Position numbers and translations under genes: made by a program. 64,000 nucleotides of DNA from Candidatus Nanopelagicales bacterium (lineage in GTDB: Bacteria; Actinomycetota; Actinomycetes; S36-B12). The notes below the pieces were generated by a model. It ran no database searches. It was given only the letters and a program-made list of their open reading frames with translations, and was not told where the DNA came from. Where the stretch lies: positions 7,241-71,240 of the forward strand of contig JAURQC010000010.1 in NCBI GenBank assembly GCA_030836325.1. Reading direction: 5' to 3'. Positions 9,068 through 20,101 of this stretch are shown piece by piece; the stretch's first letter is position 1; each line of letters starts with the position of its first letter.

Positions 9068-10212
9068 GCGGAATCACGGGCATTGGTCGCCGGCTTTATC
9101 GCGGTGAGGTCTCCTATGACTTCGTTGGGCGATGGAAGCGGTGGTACGTCCTGTCGGCGATCATCTTGCTCGTAGCGCTGGGTTCGCTCGCATTTCGTGG
9201 TCTGAACCTCGGAATCGAATTCCGCGGCGGCGCAGACTTCGCAATCCCGAGCGCAACTTGCTCGGTGGCTGAGGCCCGTGATGTCGCGGAGACCGAGACT
9301 GGTGGCCAGACGATCGTGACGGTCGCAACCTCGGGGACCATGCGGGGTCAGACGATTCCTTTGACGAGCGCGGAGTCTGTGGCTTTGGCCGACTCGCTCG
9401 GTGAGGTATGCGGTGTCCCTGGCTCTGAGATCACGGTCCAAGTGGTTGGGCCCACCTGGGGAGCGGAAATCTCCTCCAAGGCGCTCCAGGGTCTAGCGAT
9501 CTTCTTGGTCCTAGTAACGATCTTCTTGTCGATCTACTTCGAATGGCGAATGGCCGTCGGAGCTCTGGTTGCGCTGGTGCACGACCTTGTGATCACGATA
9601 GGCATCTACGCTCTATTCGGACTTGAGGTCACTCCCGCCACAGCAATCGGTGTCTTGACCATTTTGGCGTATTCCCTTTACGACACAGTGGTCGTTTACG
9701 ACAAGGTCAAGGAAAATACGCGTGGAATCGCCGGTCAGTCGGTGATGACCTACGACGAGGCCGCAAACCTAGCGGTAAATCAGACGGTCGTGCGTTCGAT
9801 CAACACCTCGCTCACCTCGCTGCTGCCGGTGCTGGCGATCATCATCGTCGGTGCGGGGCTACTCGGGGCTGGGACCTTGCTCGATCTCGCTGTCGCCCTG
9901 GCCGTGGGTATGGCCGCGGGAACCTACTCGTCGATCTTTATCGCTACACCCGTTCTTGCACAGCTCAAGCGCCAGCAGCCGGAGATGAAGGCCCTCGCCG
10001 CGCGAGTCCAGGCACGTCGCAAACAGGCAGCCAAGGCGGCATCCACGTCTGTCGGAGAATCGGATGCTGACTCGAATACAGGATTCGATGCGGGACCAGC
10101 AAAGGATCCCGGCAGTGCGACGGCTTCCCCTGAGCAGTTGCGTGAATTCGCACGATTGCAGACTGGTGATCGCCAGCAGCCCAAACGCCAGAGCCGACGC
10201 AAGCGCCGCTAG
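9064..10212 (+). CDS. secF: protein translocase subunit SecF
   Basis: Partner of SecD. The protein is 382 residues: TM1 near residues 30-48, the motif LNLGIEFRGGADF, an extracytoplasmic domain, then five helices with FEWRMAVGALVALVHDLVITIGIYAL and YDTVVVYDKVKEN. It ends in a charged, Lys/Arg/Gln-rich tail of about 80 residues. ATG 9064 overlaps the secD stop. In many actinobacteria apt lies next; here relA follows directly. Confidence 0.95.
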   Translation: MSGITGIGRRLYRGEVSYDFVGRWKRWYVLSAIILLVALGSLAFRGLNLGIEFRGGADFAIPSATCSVAEARDVAETETGGQTIVTVATSGTMRGQTIPLTSAESVALADSLGEVCGVPGSEITVQVVGPTWGAEISSKALQGLAIFLVLVTIFLSIYFEWRMAVGALVALVHDLVITIGIYALFGLEVTPATAIGVLTILAYSLYDTVVVYDKVKENTRGIAGQSVMTYDEAANLAVNQTVVRSINTSLTSLLPVLAIIIVGAGLLGAGTLLDLAVALAVGMAAGTYSSIFIATPVLAQLKRQQPEMKALAARVQARRKQAAKAASTSVGESDADSNTGFDAGPAKDPGSATASPEQLREFARLQTGDRQQPKRQSRRKRR

Positions 10213-10224
10213 GGCCCTCGCCCG

Positions 10225-10230
10225 TACACT
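10225..10230 (+). promoter_or_regulatory. candidate -10 box upstream of relA
   Basis: TACACT lies 27 bases before the relA GTG 10258, followed by a strong ribosome binding site AAGGAGG at 10245-10251. The placement fits a short-leader transcript, but no clear -35 is visible. Confidence 0.35.
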
Positions 10231-10257
10231 GGGTGTTCTGCGTCAAGGAGGTGGGCA

Positions 10258-12525
10258 GTGGCGAAGAACGTACCGGTAACCACCGAGCCTGACTCCGCGC
10301 GTCCTACAACCTCCAGCGACTCCGGTGGGTTTCGCGGTCGCTTTGCGCGGCTCGCGGGTCCTCGCTATGCCCATCCGGAACTCGAGCCCGTTGTGCGCAC
10401 GCTGCGTCGGTATCACCCCAAAGGTGACGCACGAGTCGTTGAACGTGCGTATGAGATGGCCGAGTATCTGCACCGCGATCAGCAGCGCCGTTCAGGTGAG
10501 CCGTACATCACCCATCCGCTAGCGGTGACTGCGATCCTGGCCGAGCTGGGCATGCCGGCACCCACGCTCGCAGCGGCTCTGTTGCACGACACCGTCGAAG
10601 ATTGCGGATATTCCCTCGATGCCCTTCGCGAAGACTTCGGGGACGAAATTGCCCTGTTGGTCGACGGCGTTACCAAACTCGACAAGGTCACCTACGGCGA
10701 GGCCTCCGCGGCGGAAACCGTCCGGAAAATGGTCGTGGCCATGGCACGCGATATCCGCGTGCTGGTGATCAAACTGGCTGACCGTCTGCACAACATGCGC
10801 ACCCTTCGATGGTTGCCCGAGGAGAAGCAGCAGAAGAAGGCAAAGGAGACCCTAGAGATCTACGCGCCTTTGGCTCACCGTCTTGGCATGAACGCAATCA
10901 AGTGGGAACTTGAGGATCTGTCCTTCGCCACGATGTATCCAAAAATGTACGAGGAGATAGTCCGACTCGTGGGAGAGCGTGCGCCTTCTCGGGACAAGTA
11001 CCTCGCTCAGGTCATCGGTGATATCGAGGGTCAACTCAAGGAAAGCCGGATCAAGGCCACCGTCACTGGACGCCCCAAGCACTATTACTCCGTCTACCAA
11101 AAGATGATCGTCCGTGGCCGCGACTTCAACGATATCTACGACCTCGTGGGTGTGCGGATACTCGTGGATAGCGTCCGCGAGTGCTACGCGGTGCTCGGCA
11201 CCATCCACGCGCAGTGGAGTCCGGTGCCGGGACGGTTCAAAGACTTCATTGCAATGCCGAAGTTCAATATGTACCAATCGCTGCACACCACCGTTATCGG
11301 GCCGGACGGCAAAGTTGTCGAGGTGCAGATTCGATCACATGAGATGCATCAGTCCGCTGAGCTAGGTGTTGCTGCCCACTGGAAATACAAGCAATCCGAC
11401 TCGGGGAAGGCTGGGCCCGACGATTTCGCGTGGCTTCGGCAGTTGCTCGACTGGCAGCGCGAAACCGCCGATCCGGGCGAATTCCTGGATTCTCTGCGCT
11501 ACGACCTCGGCTCATCGGAGGTCTATGTCTTCACTCCCAAGGGCGATGTCATGGCACTGCCGTCTGGTGCTACGCCGGTGGACTTTGCATACTCGGTGCA
11601 TACCGAAGTGGGGCACCGGTGCGTCGGTGCTCGGGTCAACGGCAAGCTTGTGCCGTTGGAGTCCGAGCTGAACAGCGGTGATGTGATCGAGATCTTCACA
11701 TCGAAGGCCGAGGGTGCGGGCCCGAGTCGGGATTGGTTGGCTTTCGTCGCCTCAGCTCGTGCCAAGACCAAGATCAAGGCCTGGTTCTCCAAAGAGCGCC
11801 GTGAGGAAGCAATTGAGAACGGTAAGGACCAGATCGCACGCGCGATGCGCAAGAAGGGTCTGCCGCTGCAGCGGTTGATGACCAACCAGGCGTTGGCCAC
11901 GATCGCCGTGGATCTCAACCAGGCCGATGTCTCAGCGCTCTATGCATCCGTCGGTGAGGGGCGTATCTCCGCTGCAACTATCGTGCAACGGCTCGTCGAT
12001 GCGGCCGGGGGAGTCGACGGAGCCGACGACGACGCCGCTGAGGCGGTCACGCCGTCGTCGGGACGTCGCGACAGCGGCGCCCGTGATGTGGGTGTGATCG
12101 TTAAGGGCGCCGACGATCTTTGGGTGAAACTCGCCCGATGTTGCACCCCGGTTCCGGGTGATCCGATTATGGGCTTCGTCACGCGCGGTTCAGGAGTCTC
12201 GGTCCACCGCGAGGATTGCGTAAACGTGCCGAACCTTCGCGAGAGTCCCGAACGCGAGGTGGCTGTCGAGTGGGCACCCACACCGTCGAGCGTGTTCCTG
12301 GTCAATATCCAGGTCGAGGCTCTGGACCGCTCTCGGCTCCTGGCGGACGTCACGCGTGCGCTCTCGGACACTCACGTCGACATCTTGAGTGCATCGGTGA
12401 CAACGACTCGCGATCGAATCGCGACATCTCGGTTCACTTTCGAGATGGCCGATCCGAAGCATCTGGGTTCGGTTTTAAAGGCGGTTCGCACAGTTGAAGG
12501 TGTCTACGACGCCTACCGTGTCTGA
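10258..12525 (+). CDS. relA: bifunctional (p)ppGpp synthetase/hydrolase Rel
   Basis: Long RelA/SpoT homologue controlling the stringent response. The protein is 755 residues: an HD hydrolase domain with intact metal motif LLHDTVEDC (near residue 105), a synthetase domain with [13 protein letters not shown] and YDLVGVRI, a TGS domain ([24 protein letters not shown]), a zinc-finger-like segment with [10 protein letters not shown], and a C-terminal ACT domain. Both catalytic regions look intact, so it should synthesise and degrade the alarmone, as usual for the single Rel of actinobacteria. GTG 10258 has an AAGGAGG ribosome binding site. It converges on the DUF349 gene. Confidence 0.95.
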   Translation: MAKNVPVTTEPDSARPTTSSDSGGFRGRFARLAGPRYAHPELEPVVRTLRRYHPKGDARVVERAYEMAEYLHRDQQRRSGEPYITHPLAVTAILAELGMPAPTLAAALLHDTVEDCGYSLDALREDFGDEIALLVDGVTKLDKVTYGEASAAETVRKMVVAMARDIRVLVIKLADRLHNMRTLRWLPEEKQQKKAKETLEIYAPLAHRLGMNAIKWELEDLSFATMYPKMYEEIVRLVGERAPSRDKYLAQVIGDIEGQLKESRIKATVTGRPKHYYSVYQKMIVRGRDFNDIYDLVGVRILVDSVRECYAVLGTIHAQWSPVPGRFKDFIAMPKFNMYQSLHTTVIGPDGKVVEVQIRSHEMHQSAELGVAAHWKYKQSDSGKAGPDDFAWLRQLLDWQRETADPGEFLDSLRYDLGSSEVYVFTPKGDVMALPSGATPVDFAYSVHTEVGHRCVGARVNGKLVPLESELNSGDVIEIFTSKAEGAGPSRDWLAFVASARAKTKIKAWFSKERREEAIENGKDQIARAMRKKGLPLQRLMTNQALATIAVDLNQADVSALYASVGEGRISAATIVQRLVDAAGGVDGADDDAAEAVTPSSGRRDSGARDVGVIVKGADDLWVKLARCCTPVPGDPIMGFVTRGSGVSVHREDCVNVPNLRESPEREVAVEWAPTPSSVFLVNIQVEALDRSRLLADVTRALSDTHVDILSASVTTTRDRIATSRFTFEMADPKHLGSVLKAVRTVEGVYDAYRV

Positions 12526-12557
12526 CAGTGAATTTTTTATCAGAGATTGAAGGCCGA

Positions 12558-13898
12558 CTATTGCGCGATTCGTTGAGCGGCCTCGAGTAGCGCACGGGTG
12601 CTTTCGATGGACTGCTCGAGTTTGCGAACACCCCGATCATCGCCTTTAGCGCGGGCTTGTTCGAGTTCGGCTTCCTGTTTGGTCAACGCATCGGTGAAGG
12701 CGTTGGCGGTCGATTCTGCGCGGGCGCGCTTCTCCGGGTCATCGAGATCCCACGCCTTGGATTCGGCCTTGCGGAGAGCGTCCTCAACCTTGCGCAGCCG
12801 GCCTTCTAGTCGGCTGCGCTCATTGCGGGGTAAATCGCCGGCCTTGTCCCATTGGTCTTGAATGGAGCGCAGTGACCGCTTGACTGCAGGTAGGTCGCTG
12901 GACCCACCAATCGGCAACAGGGCCTCGGCTTTGACGACAAGAGCTTCTTTGAGCTCAACGTTGGGCAGGAGTTCGGCATCCTTGGCAGCGTCGGCCTCCT
13001 TCATGGCTGTATAGAACGAATCTTGAGCAGCCTTGAAACGCTTCCAGAGTTTGTCCTCATCTGATCGAGACCCGCGAGGAGCCCGCTTCCAGTCCTCCAT
13101 GAGTTTCTTAAGGGCTCGCGTAGTGGGACCCCAGTCGGTGGAGGTGGCGAGCGATTGAGCCTTCTCGATGATTTCGCGCTTGACGGCCATGGCCTCCTTG
13201 CGCTGAGAGTCGAGCTCGGCGAAGTGCGCACGTCGACGCTTGTCAAAGGCCGCGCGAGCAGAACTCAGGCGCTTCCACAGTGCTTGCTCCACAGTGCGAT
13301 CGGAGCGGGGAAGGGCCTTCCACTCCTCAACAATCGCCGCGTACCGCTCCGAGGTTGCCTTCCAGGAGGTGGAGTCCGACAGCGATTCGGCCTCGGTGAC
13401 AAGGGCCTCGCGCGCCGCCTTGGTCTGGGCACGCATGCGGTCTCGGTGTTCGGTCTGGCGGACGGTGGCTGCCTGGAGTTCGGATTGCGCGGCCTCGACC
13501 TTGGCGGACAGTGCTTCCACATCTCCCACGAAAGAGCGCTCGGCCAGTCCTTGCTTGACCCGGGCGATGACCGTGCCGGCCTGGTCAGGCTTGGCTCGGC
13601 CGTCGGCAAGGCGCGCGGTGACTAGATCGATCTCCACCACGAGGTCGTCGTACTTGCGTGCGAAGAAGGCAAGTCCTTCCTCGGGACTGCCGGCCGCGTA
13701 CTGACCGACCTTGACCTCGCCGTCGGGAGCCTTCAAGTACACGGTGCCGTCGGCTTCCACGCGACCAAATTGCATACTCGGGCTGGGTGCCTCGGGCTGC
13801 GAGACGGCAGGAGCGCTGGGTGGGGGCGGCCCTGATGGACGCCGCAGGGCAGCGGGAGTCGGTACGGGAGGGCCGGACGGTGCGTTCTCGCCCGTCAT
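12558..13898 (-). CDS. DUF349 repeat protein
   Basis: A 446-residue protein. A proline-rich start (PSGPPVPTPAALRRPSGPPP) leads into a small domain (FGRVEADGTVYLKAPDGEVKVGQYAAG) and then a long, charged helical region with repeated units of about 70 residues carrying W..L/W..A motifs (TSWKATSERYAAIVEEWKAL, TDWGPTTRALKKLMEDWKRA, DQWDKAG), characteristic of DUF349 repeats. The C-terminal part is predicted coiled coil. Function is not established in actinobacteria. The start ATG has a strong AGGAGG immediately upstream. It is convergent with relA, 32 bases away. Confidence 0.85.
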   Translation of the reverse strand: MTGENAPSGPPVPTPAALRRPSGPPPPSAPAVSQPEAPSPSMQFGRVEADGTVYLKAPDGEVKVGQYAAGSPEEGLAFFARKYDDLVVEIDLVTARLADGRAKPDQAGTVIARVKQGLAERSFVGDVEALSAKVEAAQSELQAATVRQTEHRDRMRAQTKAAREALVTEAESLSDSTSWKATSERYAAIVEEWKALPRSDRTVEQALWKRLSSARAAFDKRRRAHFAELDSQRKEAMAVKREIIEKAQSLATSTDWGPTTRALKKLMEDWKRAPRGSRSDEDKLWKRFKAAQDSFYTAMKEADAAKDAELLPNVELKEALVVKAEALLPIGGSSDLPAVKRSLRSIQDQWDKAGDLPRNERSRLEGRLRKVEDALRKAESKAWDLDDPEKRARAESTANAFTDALTKQEAELEQARAKGDDRGVRKLEQSIESTRALLEAAQRIAQ

Positions 13899-13993
13899 AC
13901 CTTCACCTCCTGCAGTGTCCGGCTGCGGGACAGGACAGCCCCGTCGCGCCTGTTCATCGAGACACAGTCTGTCATCGTTGGGTCACCGCGCTA

Positions 13994-14824
13994 CTACGCC
14001 GCCCCAACTGTTGCCGATTCGATAACTATTGGTTGAGCAGGAAGACCGTCACCGCCACCATCGGCTACTCCAGCCTCAGCGACCGCCTGAACGATCTCCA
14101 AACCTTCGGTGATCTGTCCCCAGATCGTGTACCCCGACGGAAGAGTTGTGTCCTCGTACACCAGGAAAAATTGTGAACCACCGGTGCCCGGGCCGGCGTT
14201 CGCCATCGCCACCGTGCCAGCCGGGTAATTCGCCTCACCCTCGGCGGGGAGGTTCTCATCCGGAATTTGGTAACCCGGGCCACCGGTTCCGTTGCCCGCG
14301 GGATCCCCACATTGCAGGACGAAGATCCCCGCAGTGGTCAAGCGGTGACAGGCTGTTGCATCGAAGAAGCCTTCAGAGGCAAGGAAGTCAATGGAGGCCA
14401 CGGTTGCGGGGGCGTCATCGGCCAACAGATCGATTACGATGTCGCCACAGTTGGTGGTCAAAGTGAGCGCCCCGGCTTGCGCGGCTCCCGGATCCGGAGC
14501 GGCGTCGTAGGCCAAGTCGTCGGCTCGAGTAGCCACTGGCTCACCGCAGATGTCGATGAGGGCGTCGCCGGCCTGGATCTCATCAATAATTTCCTCAGCC
14601 GCTTGATCAAGGTCCGCAGCTGCCGTGTTGTCCGGTTCGTTTCCGCGGTCTGCCAGGGTGAAGACGGCCCAGCCACCGCCCGCGATCACGAGGGCTCCGA
14701 TGACTGCGATGGCGACCACTCGTTGGCGCGCCTTGGCCTTTTGCTCACGTTCGGCACGGCGGTTTTGCTGGCGTTCGAACTTCGCGCGCGCGATTTCGCG
14801 TTCACGGCGGTTGGAGGAGGTCAT
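13994..14824 (-). CDS. membrane-anchored cyclophilin-type peptidyl-prolyl isomerase
   Basis: A 276-residue protein. A basic N-terminus (about residues 1-34) is followed by one transmembrane helix (VVAIAVIGALVIAGGGWAVF) and an extracytoplasmic cyclophilin domain at about residues 125-276. Family landmarks include CHRL, QCGDPAGNGTGGPGY, GTVAMANAGPGTGGSQFFLVY and IWGQITEGLEIV. Cyclophilins catalyse proline cis-trans isomerisation in folding; this topology suggests work outside the membrane. The canonical FHR is CHR here and MIQGG is VLQCG, giving two cysteines in or near the active-site face. Confidence 0.88.
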   Translation of the reverse strand: MTSSNRREREIARAKFERQQNRRAEREQKAKARQRVVAIAVIGALVIAGGGWAVFTLADRGNEPDNTAAADLDQAAEEIIDEIQAGDALIDICGEPVATRADDLAYDAAPDPGAAQAGALTLTTNCGDIVIDLLADDAPATVASIDFLASEGFFDATACHRLTTAGIFVLQCGDPAGNGTGGPGYQIPDENLPAEGEANYPAGTVAMANAGPGTGGSQFFLVYEDTTLPSGYTIWGQITEGLEIVQAVAEAGVADGGGDGLPAQPIVIESATVGAA

Positions 14825-14905
14825 ATCCGTCCCGGGGTTGCTCGTTTTGGGCGATCACTATCCGGCGCCTGAGTGTAGAGGTGAGGGTGCTGCTTGCAGC
14901 GCGGC

Positions 14906-14911
14906 TAGGCT
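14906..14911 (+). promoter_or_regulatory. candidate -10 box for the MBL-hisS-aspS operon
   Basis: TAGGCT lies 55 bases before the MBL gene start in the 142-base divergent gap between the cyclophilin gene (-) and the MBL gene (+). It matches the TAGGCT/TAGGAT hexamers seen before other genes here, but no good -35 is visible. Confidence 0.3.
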
Positions 14912-14966
14912 GTGCTGACTGCGTTTCCAACGAACGCAGGTCCGCACATCGTTCGCAGGAGGAGCC

Positions 14967-15686
14967 ATGTTCATCACTGGCTTCCCTGCAGGATCCTGGA
15001 GCACGAACTGCTATGTCGTAGCGACAGCGCCTGGTGAGCCATGCGTGATCGTTGATCCAGGGCAGGACTCCATAGATCGTGTCCACGAGATCATCGATGA
15101 GAACCACTTGGTCCCCGCGGCCGTTGTGCTGACGCACGGCCACATGGACCATGTGTGGAGCGTGGCGCCGCTGTCACGGGAGTTCGAGATCCCGGCCCTG
15201 ATCCACGCTGACGACCGCTACCGGCTGGCCGATCCCGCGGGCAGCAGCATGGTGGCCGCACGCGAACAGTTGCTCGCTATGACCAAGAACAGTCTGGAAC
15301 TCACCGAGCCCGACGATGTCCGGTTGCTTCCCAGCGGCGAGCCCGCTTCTGTGGAACTCGTGGGGATCAATTTTGGAGTGCGGCACGCTCCGGGTCATAC
15401 CGAAGGCTCGGTCGTGTTCGACGTCGCAAGAGATGGAGACGCTGGTGTGCTGTTCTCCGGAGATGTGCTTTTCCAGGGTTCCATCGGCCGTACCGATCTT
15501 CCCGGTGGTAGTTCTGCGTTGATGGATTCCAGTCTTCGAGATGTGATCTGGCCGATGGACGACTCAGTGATCGTGCTTCCCGGCCACGGTCCGCAGACGA
15601 CCATCGGACAGGAGCGTGTGAGTAACCCGTTCTTGCAGGCCGCGGCGCGTGGCGACGGTTCCGATGCACCGCAGCGGGGGTGGTGA
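14967..15686 (+). CDS. MBL-fold metallohydrolase (glyoxalase II-like)
   Basis: A 239-residue metallo-beta-lactamase fold protein with the zinc motif THGHMDH near residues 56-62, a later metal histidine in [10 protein letters not shown], an aspartate in [15 protein letters not shown] and a final PGHGPQT. This resembles hydroxyacylglutathione-hydrolase-like proteins, a thioesterase group; the true substrate is unknown, and actinobacteria generally lack glutathione. ATG 14967 follows AGGAGG at about 14957-14962. It sits directly before hisS with overlapping ends, an arrangement found in many actinobacteria. Confidence 0.85.
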   Translation: MFITGFPAGSWSTNCYVVATAPGEPCVIVDPGQDSIDRVHEIIDENHLVPAAVVLTHGHMDHVWSVAPLSREFEIPALIHADDRYRLADPAGSSMVAAREQLLAMTKNSLELTEPDDVRLLPSGEPASVELVGINFGVRHAPGHTEGSVVFDVARDGDAGVLFSGDVLFQGSIGRTDLPGGSSALMDSSLRDVIWPMDDSVIVLPGHGPQTTIGQERVSNPFLQAAARGDGSDAPQRGW

Positions 15687-16963
15687 CAGTGGCCGACTTC
15701 CAGGCACCCAAGGGTGTTCCCGAGTATTTCCCGCCGCGGTCAGCGGCGTTTTTGGCTGTTCGTGATGCATTGGCGTACCCGGCGACCCACGCTGGATACG
15801 GCTATATCGAGCTGCCGGTTTTCGAGGACACAGCGCTATTCGTCCGTGGCGTGGGCGAGAGCACAGATGTTGTAAGCAAGGAGATGTACACCTTCCTGGA
15901 TCGGGGCGAGAGGTCACTGTCTTTGCGCCCTGAGGGAACCGCTGGTGTCATGCGCTCGATCGTTGAGAACCGCATGGACCAAGGTTCACTGCCGGTCAAG
16001 CTCTGGTACGCCGGGCCCTTCTTTCGCGCTGAGCGGCCCCAGCATGGCCGGTATCGCCAGTTGCAACAGGTCGGTCTTGAGGCAGTAGGTGGCGATGACC
16101 CGGCCTTGGATGCCGAGGTGATTGCCCTCGCCGATGAGGGGTATCGGCGTCTGGGCTTGTCGCACTACCGGCTGGACTTGACGAGTCTGGGGTGCGCCGA
16201 GTGTCGGCCCGCCTATCGCGAAGAGTTGATCGCATTCCTATCCACCTGCGACCTCGACGACGCAACTCGGGCGCGCGCCCAGATGAACCCACTTCGGGTG
16301 CTGGACGACAAGCGTGAACAAGTCCAGGTCCAGTTGACGAATGCCCCGCTGATGGTGGACCGGCTGTGCGACGCTTGCCGTGAGCATTACGACGCCGTGA
16401 GGGGCTTCCTGCGCGATGCCGGCGTGCAGTGGCAGGAAGCTCCGCGGCTGGTTCGCGGATTGGACTATTACACCCGGACCACCTTCGAGTTCACCCACGA
16501 GATGCTGGGCGCGCAGTCGGGTATTGGTGGTGGCGGTCGCTACGACGGTCTCATGGAATCGGTCGGTGGCGCTGCCCTGTCCGGAATCGGATTTGGACTG
16601 GGCACCGATCGAACGCTGTTGGCCTGTGAGGCCGAAGGTCTCGAGGTCGGTGCTGGTCCACGCGTCGATGCCTTCGTCGTTCCGATCGGAGAACAGGCCC
16701 GACACCTCTCCGTCCGGCTCATTGCCGAGTTGCGAGAGGCCGGGGTCCGAGTCGACATGGCTTACGGCGGTCGCGGCGTCAAAGGGTCGATGAAGGCGGC
16801 CGATCGTTCGGGAGCGCCGGCGGTGATCATCATCGGAGACGATGAGGTCGCATCGAAATCGGTGCAGGTGAAAGACATGCACGAGGGATCACAGCGCAGC
16901 GTGGCGTTGGACGGACTCGTGGCAGAACTCAAAAAGACCGTCACTCAGGAGGGCACGACGTGA
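15683..16963 (+). CDS. hisS: histidyl-tRNA synthetase
   Basis: Class II synthetase charging tRNA-His. About 426 residues, with motif 2 ([21 protein letters not shown]), the histidine-specific [15 protein letters not shown] and GGGGRYDGL, motif 3 ([11 protein letters not shown]), and a C-terminal anticodon-binding domain. GTG 15683 overlaps the MBL gene stop; in-frame GTG codons at 15680 and 15689 are alternatives. The stop overlaps the aspS GTG, so the two synthetases are coupled. Confidence 0.95.
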   Translation: MTVADFQAPKGVPEYFPPRSAAFLAVRDALAYPATHAGYGYIELPVFEDTALFVRGVGESTDVVSKEMYTFLDRGERSLSLRPEGTAGVMRSIVENRMDQGSLPVKLWYAGPFFRAERPQHGRYRQLQQVGLEAVGGDDPALDAEVIALADEGYRRLGLSHYRLDLTSLGCAECRPAYREELIAFLSTCDLDDATRARAQMNPLRVLDDKREQVQVQLTNAPLMVDRLCDACREHYDAVRGFLRDAGVQWQEAPRLVRGLDYYTRTTFEFTHEMLGAQSGIGGGGRYDGLMESVGGAALSGIGFGLGTDRTLLACEAEGLEVGAGPRVDAFVVPIGEQARHLSVRLIAELREAGVRVDMAYGGRGVKGSMKAADRSGAPAVIIIGDDEVASKSVQVKDMHEGSQRSVALDGLVAELKKTVTQEGTT

Positions 16964-18735
16964 TCAGAACCGACCAAGCCGGCACCTTGCGGGAAGCCGA
17001 TGCCGGCCGGACAGTGACCCTCGCGGGGTGGATCGCCTCGCGGCGCGACCACGGTGGAGTTGCATTCTTGGATCTGCGGGATGCGTCCGGTCGTGTCCAA
17101 GTGGTGGTCCGCGAACCCGAGGTTGCCCACCCACTGCGGGATGAGTTCTGCATCAAGGTCAGCGGCGAGGTATCCATTCGGCCGGAGGGAAATGAGAATC
17201 CTGATTTGGCCACCGGAGCCATCGAGGTCATTGCCGAAGACCTCACCGTGCTGTCCACCAGTGCTCCGCTGCCGTTCCCGATCGATGATCGAGTCAACGT
17301 CAGCGATGAGGTCCGTTTGCGGCACCGGTACTTGGACCTTCGACGAAACAAGCCTGGCGATGCAATCCGGATGCGCTCGCGAGTGAATCAGGTTGCACGC
17401 GATGTGCTTCTTGACCGTGATTTCGTCGAGGTGGAGACACCGACTCTCACGCGATCGACGCCCGAAGGCGCCCGCGACTTCCTGGTTCCGGTGCGTTTGC
17501 AGCCTGGACATTGGTATGCGCTGCCGCAGTCGCCTCAGTTGTTCAAGCAGTTGCTGATGGTTGGAGGCATTGAACGCTACTTCCAGATCGCGCGCTGTTA
17601 CCGCGATGAAGATTTCCGAGCAGACCGGCAGCCAGAATTCACTCAGCTCGATATCGAGATGAGTTTCGTTGAGCAGCAGGACGTCATCGACGTGGGCGAA
17701 GCGGTTATTCGAGCTCTGTGGTCACAGGTCGGTGGTTACGCCATCGGCGACATCCCGCGCATGACGTACGCCGAGGCGATGGGTCGCTACGGCACCGATA
17801 AGCCTGATCTGCGGTTCGGTCTCGAACTCGTCGAACTGACCGATTACTTCGCCAACACCCCATTCCGCGTTTTCCAGGCTGATTACGTTGGTGCGGTTGT
17901 CATGCCCGGCGGTGCAAACCAGCCGCGCCGCCAGTTCGATGCGTGGCAGGAGTGGGCCAAGCAGCGTGGAGCCAAGGGCTTGGCCTACGTCACGGTTGCC
18001 GAAGACGGCACTCTCGGGGGGCCGGTTGCAAAGAACCTGAGTGATTCCGAACGCGATGGGTTGGTGGCTGCCGTGGGAGCGAGCGCCGGCGATGCCGTGT
18101 TCTTCGCCGCGGGTCGCGCCAGTGAGGCACGGGCCCTGCTCGGAGCGGCGCGCGTGGAGATCGCGGACCGACTGTCGTTGGTGGACACCAGTGAATGGTC
18201 CTTCGTGTGGGTGGTTGACGCGCCGATGTTTGAACAGGTGCAAGCCGATGACGGCTCGTGGGTCTGGACCGCAGTGCATCACCCGTTCACCTCGCCCAAC
18301 TCCGAGTGGATCGATTCCTTTGAGTCTTCGCCCGGAGAGGCCTTGGCGTGGGCGTACGACCTTGTGTGTAACGGCAATGAGATCGGTGGTGGCAGCATCC
18401 GTATTCATGATGCTGGCGTTCAGCGCAGAGTGTTCGACATTCTCGGTCTCGGCGAGGAGGAAGCCCAGGAAAAGTTCGGATTCCTTCTGGAGGCGTTCAA
18501 ATACGGACCTCCTCCGCACGGCGGCATCGCCTTCGGCTGGGATCGCATATGCATGCTCTTGGCGGACGCAGACTCGCTGCGTGAGGTCATTGCCTTTCCG
18601 AAGACCGGAGGGGGACATGATCCGCTCACCGGTGCGCCCACTCCGATCACTGATGACCAGCGCGCTGAAGCCGGCATTGATGTGCAGCCGGAAAATGACG
18701 AGGTTTCCGACGACGACTCGGTAAATCCCGCGTAG
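16960..18735 (+). CDS. aspS: aspartyl-tRNA synthetase
   Basis: Class II synthetase of 591 residues: an N-terminal OB-fold anticodon domain ([23 protein letters not shown]), motif 1 and 2 regions ([37 protein letters not shown]), the bacterial-type GAD insertion, and motif 3 ([15 protein letters not shown]). Length and insertion match bacterial AspS. Whether it is strictly Asp-specific or also charges tRNA-Asn is not decidable here, because no gatCAB or asnS is in the window. GTG 16960 overlaps the hisS stop. Confidence 0.95.
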   Translation: MIRTDQAGTLREADAGRTVTLAGWIASRRDHGGVAFLDLRDASGRVQVVVREPEVAHPLRDEFCIKVSGEVSIRPEGNENPDLATGAIEVIAEDLTVLSTSAPLPFPIDDRVNVSDEVRLRHRYLDLRRNKPGDAIRMRSRVNQVARDVLLDRDFVEVETPTLTRSTPEGARDFLVPVRLQPGHWYALPQSPQLFKQLLMVGGIERYFQIARCYRDEDFRADRQPEFTQLDIEMSFVEQQDVIDVGEAVIRALWSQVGGYAIGDIPRMTYAEAMGRYGTDKPDLRFGLELVELTDYFANTPFRVFQADYVGAVVMPGGANQPRRQFDAWQEWAKQRGAKGLAYVTVAEDGTLGGPVAKNLSDSERDGLVAAVGASAGDAVFFAAGRASEARALLGAARVEIADRLSLVDTSEWSFVWVVDAPMFEQVQADDGSWVWTAVHHPFTSPNSEWIDSFESSPGEALAWAYDLVCNGNEIGGGSIRIHDAGVQRRVFDILGLGEEEAQEKFGFLLEAFKYGPPPHGGIAFGWDRICMLLADADSLREVIAFPKTGGGHDPLTGAPTPITDDQRAEAGIDVQPENDEVSDDDSVNPA

Positions 18736-18762
18736 TCGATTGCGCCACGATGTGATGACGCC

Positions 18763-20091
18763 ATGACATTGTTCGACGATCGGGACCAAGCCGATCGGCC
18801 GGACGCGCCCCTGGCTGTGCGCATGCGTCCGCGCAGCATCGAAGAGGTTGTTGGACAACAGGCCGCGCTCGCGGAGGGGTCGCCGCTGCGTTCGCTCGTC
18901 ACCGGTGGCGTGCGTGGGGCCGTATCCGTGGTCTTGTGGGGGCCGCCAGGTACAGGAAAAACAACGCTCGCGACCTTGGTGTCGCGTGAATCAGGCCGGG
19001 TCTTCACCGAACTTTCCGCAGTAACGGCAGGTGTGAAGGACGTACGGCAAGTGATCGAGGAAGCCCGTGACCGACTTCGTCTTCAAGAACTTGGCACTGT
19101 GCTGTTCGTCGACGAGGTGCATCGCTTCAGCAAGAGCCAGCAGGACGCCCTCTTGCCTGCGGTGGAGAACGGTTGGGTGACTCTCATTGCCGCAACCACG
19201 GAGAACCCGAGTTTCTCGGTGATCGCTCCTTTGTTGTCCCGCAGCATCGTCGTCACCTTGCAGCCCCTGACAGATGCCGACATCGAGCAGGTCCTACGGC
19301 GGACACTGGTTGATGACCGTGGACTCGGTGGGTCCGCGACCGTGTCGGACGAAGCCATCGAATTCCTCGTACGCGTGAGCGCCGGGGATGCTCGGCGTGG
19401 ATTGACTGCACTCGATGCTGCAAGTGTTGCAGTAACCGACGATGGCGTCATCGACCTCGAGGCTGTCGAAGCCGCAGTACAACACGCGGCGGTGCGTTAC
19501 GACCGTGATGGAGATCAGCATTACGACGTCATCAGTGCATTCATCAAGAGCGTGCGCGGGAGTGATCCCGATGCGGCTTTGCACTATTTGGCACGAATGC
19601 TGGAAGCGGGGGAGGACCCTCGGTTCATCGCGCGGCGGTTGATGATCCTCGCGAGCGAAGACATTGGAATGGCCGAGCCAAGCGTTCTTCAGACCGCAAC
19701 CGCAGCGGCTCATTCGGTGGCCCTCATCGGGATGCCGGAAGCGCGCATCGTTCTCGCCCAGGCGACGGTCCATGCGGCCCTTGCTCCAAAATCCAACGCC
19801 GTGTACGTCGGCATTGACGCTGCGCTAGCTGATGTGCGGGCCGGTCGCATCGGTACGGTTCCGCTGCACCTTCGAGACGCTCACTACCCGGGTGCCGCGG
19901 CACTCGGTCACGGACAGAACTACCTTTACCCACACGATGCCCCGGGCGGCGTCGTCGAAGCCGAGTACCTGCCCGAGGTTCTTCGCGGAGTGCGCTACTA
20001 CCAACCCACCGATCACGGTGCGGAAGCCAAGTGGGGAGAGATAGCCCAACGGCTGCAGGAGCGTCGAAGGGGCGAGTCCAGCGACGCATAG
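18763..20091 (+). CDS. rarA: replication-associated AAA+ recombination protein RarA/MgsA
   Basis: A 442-residue clamp-loader-like AAA+ ATPase acting at stalled replication forks. It has Walker [13 protein letters not shown] near residue 64, Walker [16 protein letters not shown], sensor 1 [10 protein letters not shown], and the RarA C-terminal region ([47 protein letters not shown]). The ATG follows a 27-base gap after aspS. It lies upstream of alaS as in other actinobacteria. Confidence 0.94.
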   Translation: MTLFDDRDQADRPDAPLAVRMRPRSIEEVVGQQAALAEGSPLRSLVTGGVRGAVSVVLWGPPGTGKTTLATLVSRESGRVFTELSAVTAGVKDVRQVIEEARDRLRLQELGTVLFVDEVHRFSKSQQDALLPAVENGWVTLIAATTENPSFSVIAPLLSRSIVVTLQPLTDADIEQVLRRTLVDDRGLGGSATVSDEAIEFLVRVSAGDARRGLTALDAASVAVTDDGVIDLEAVEAAVQHAAVRYDRDGDQHYDVISAFIKSVRGSDPDAALHYLARMLEAGEDPRFIARRLMILASEDIGMAEPSVLQTATAAAHSVALIGMPEARIVLAQATVHAALAPKSNAVYVGIDAALADVRAGRIGTVPLHLRDAHYPGAAALGHGQNYLYPHDAPGGVVEAEYLPEVLRGVRYYQPTDHGAEAKWGEIAQRLQERRRGESSDA

Positions 20092-20094
20092 GCT
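20089..20094 (+). promoter_or_regulatory. -10-like TAGGCT placed for leaderless transcription of the small gene at 20102
   Basis: The hexamer TAGGCT ends 7 bases before GTG 20102, so a transcript would begin at the start codon. It lies across the rarA stop codon. No ribosome binding site is visible upstream of the GTG, which fits leaderless initiation. Confidence 0.45.
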
Positions 20095-20101
20095 GTGCCC
20101 C

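Noticed and set aside
12519..12545. TCTGA...TCAGA with a T run between convergent relA and the DUF349 gene, possible bidirectional terminator
   Set aside because: The stem is only 5 bp and the T run is in the loop rather than after the stem.
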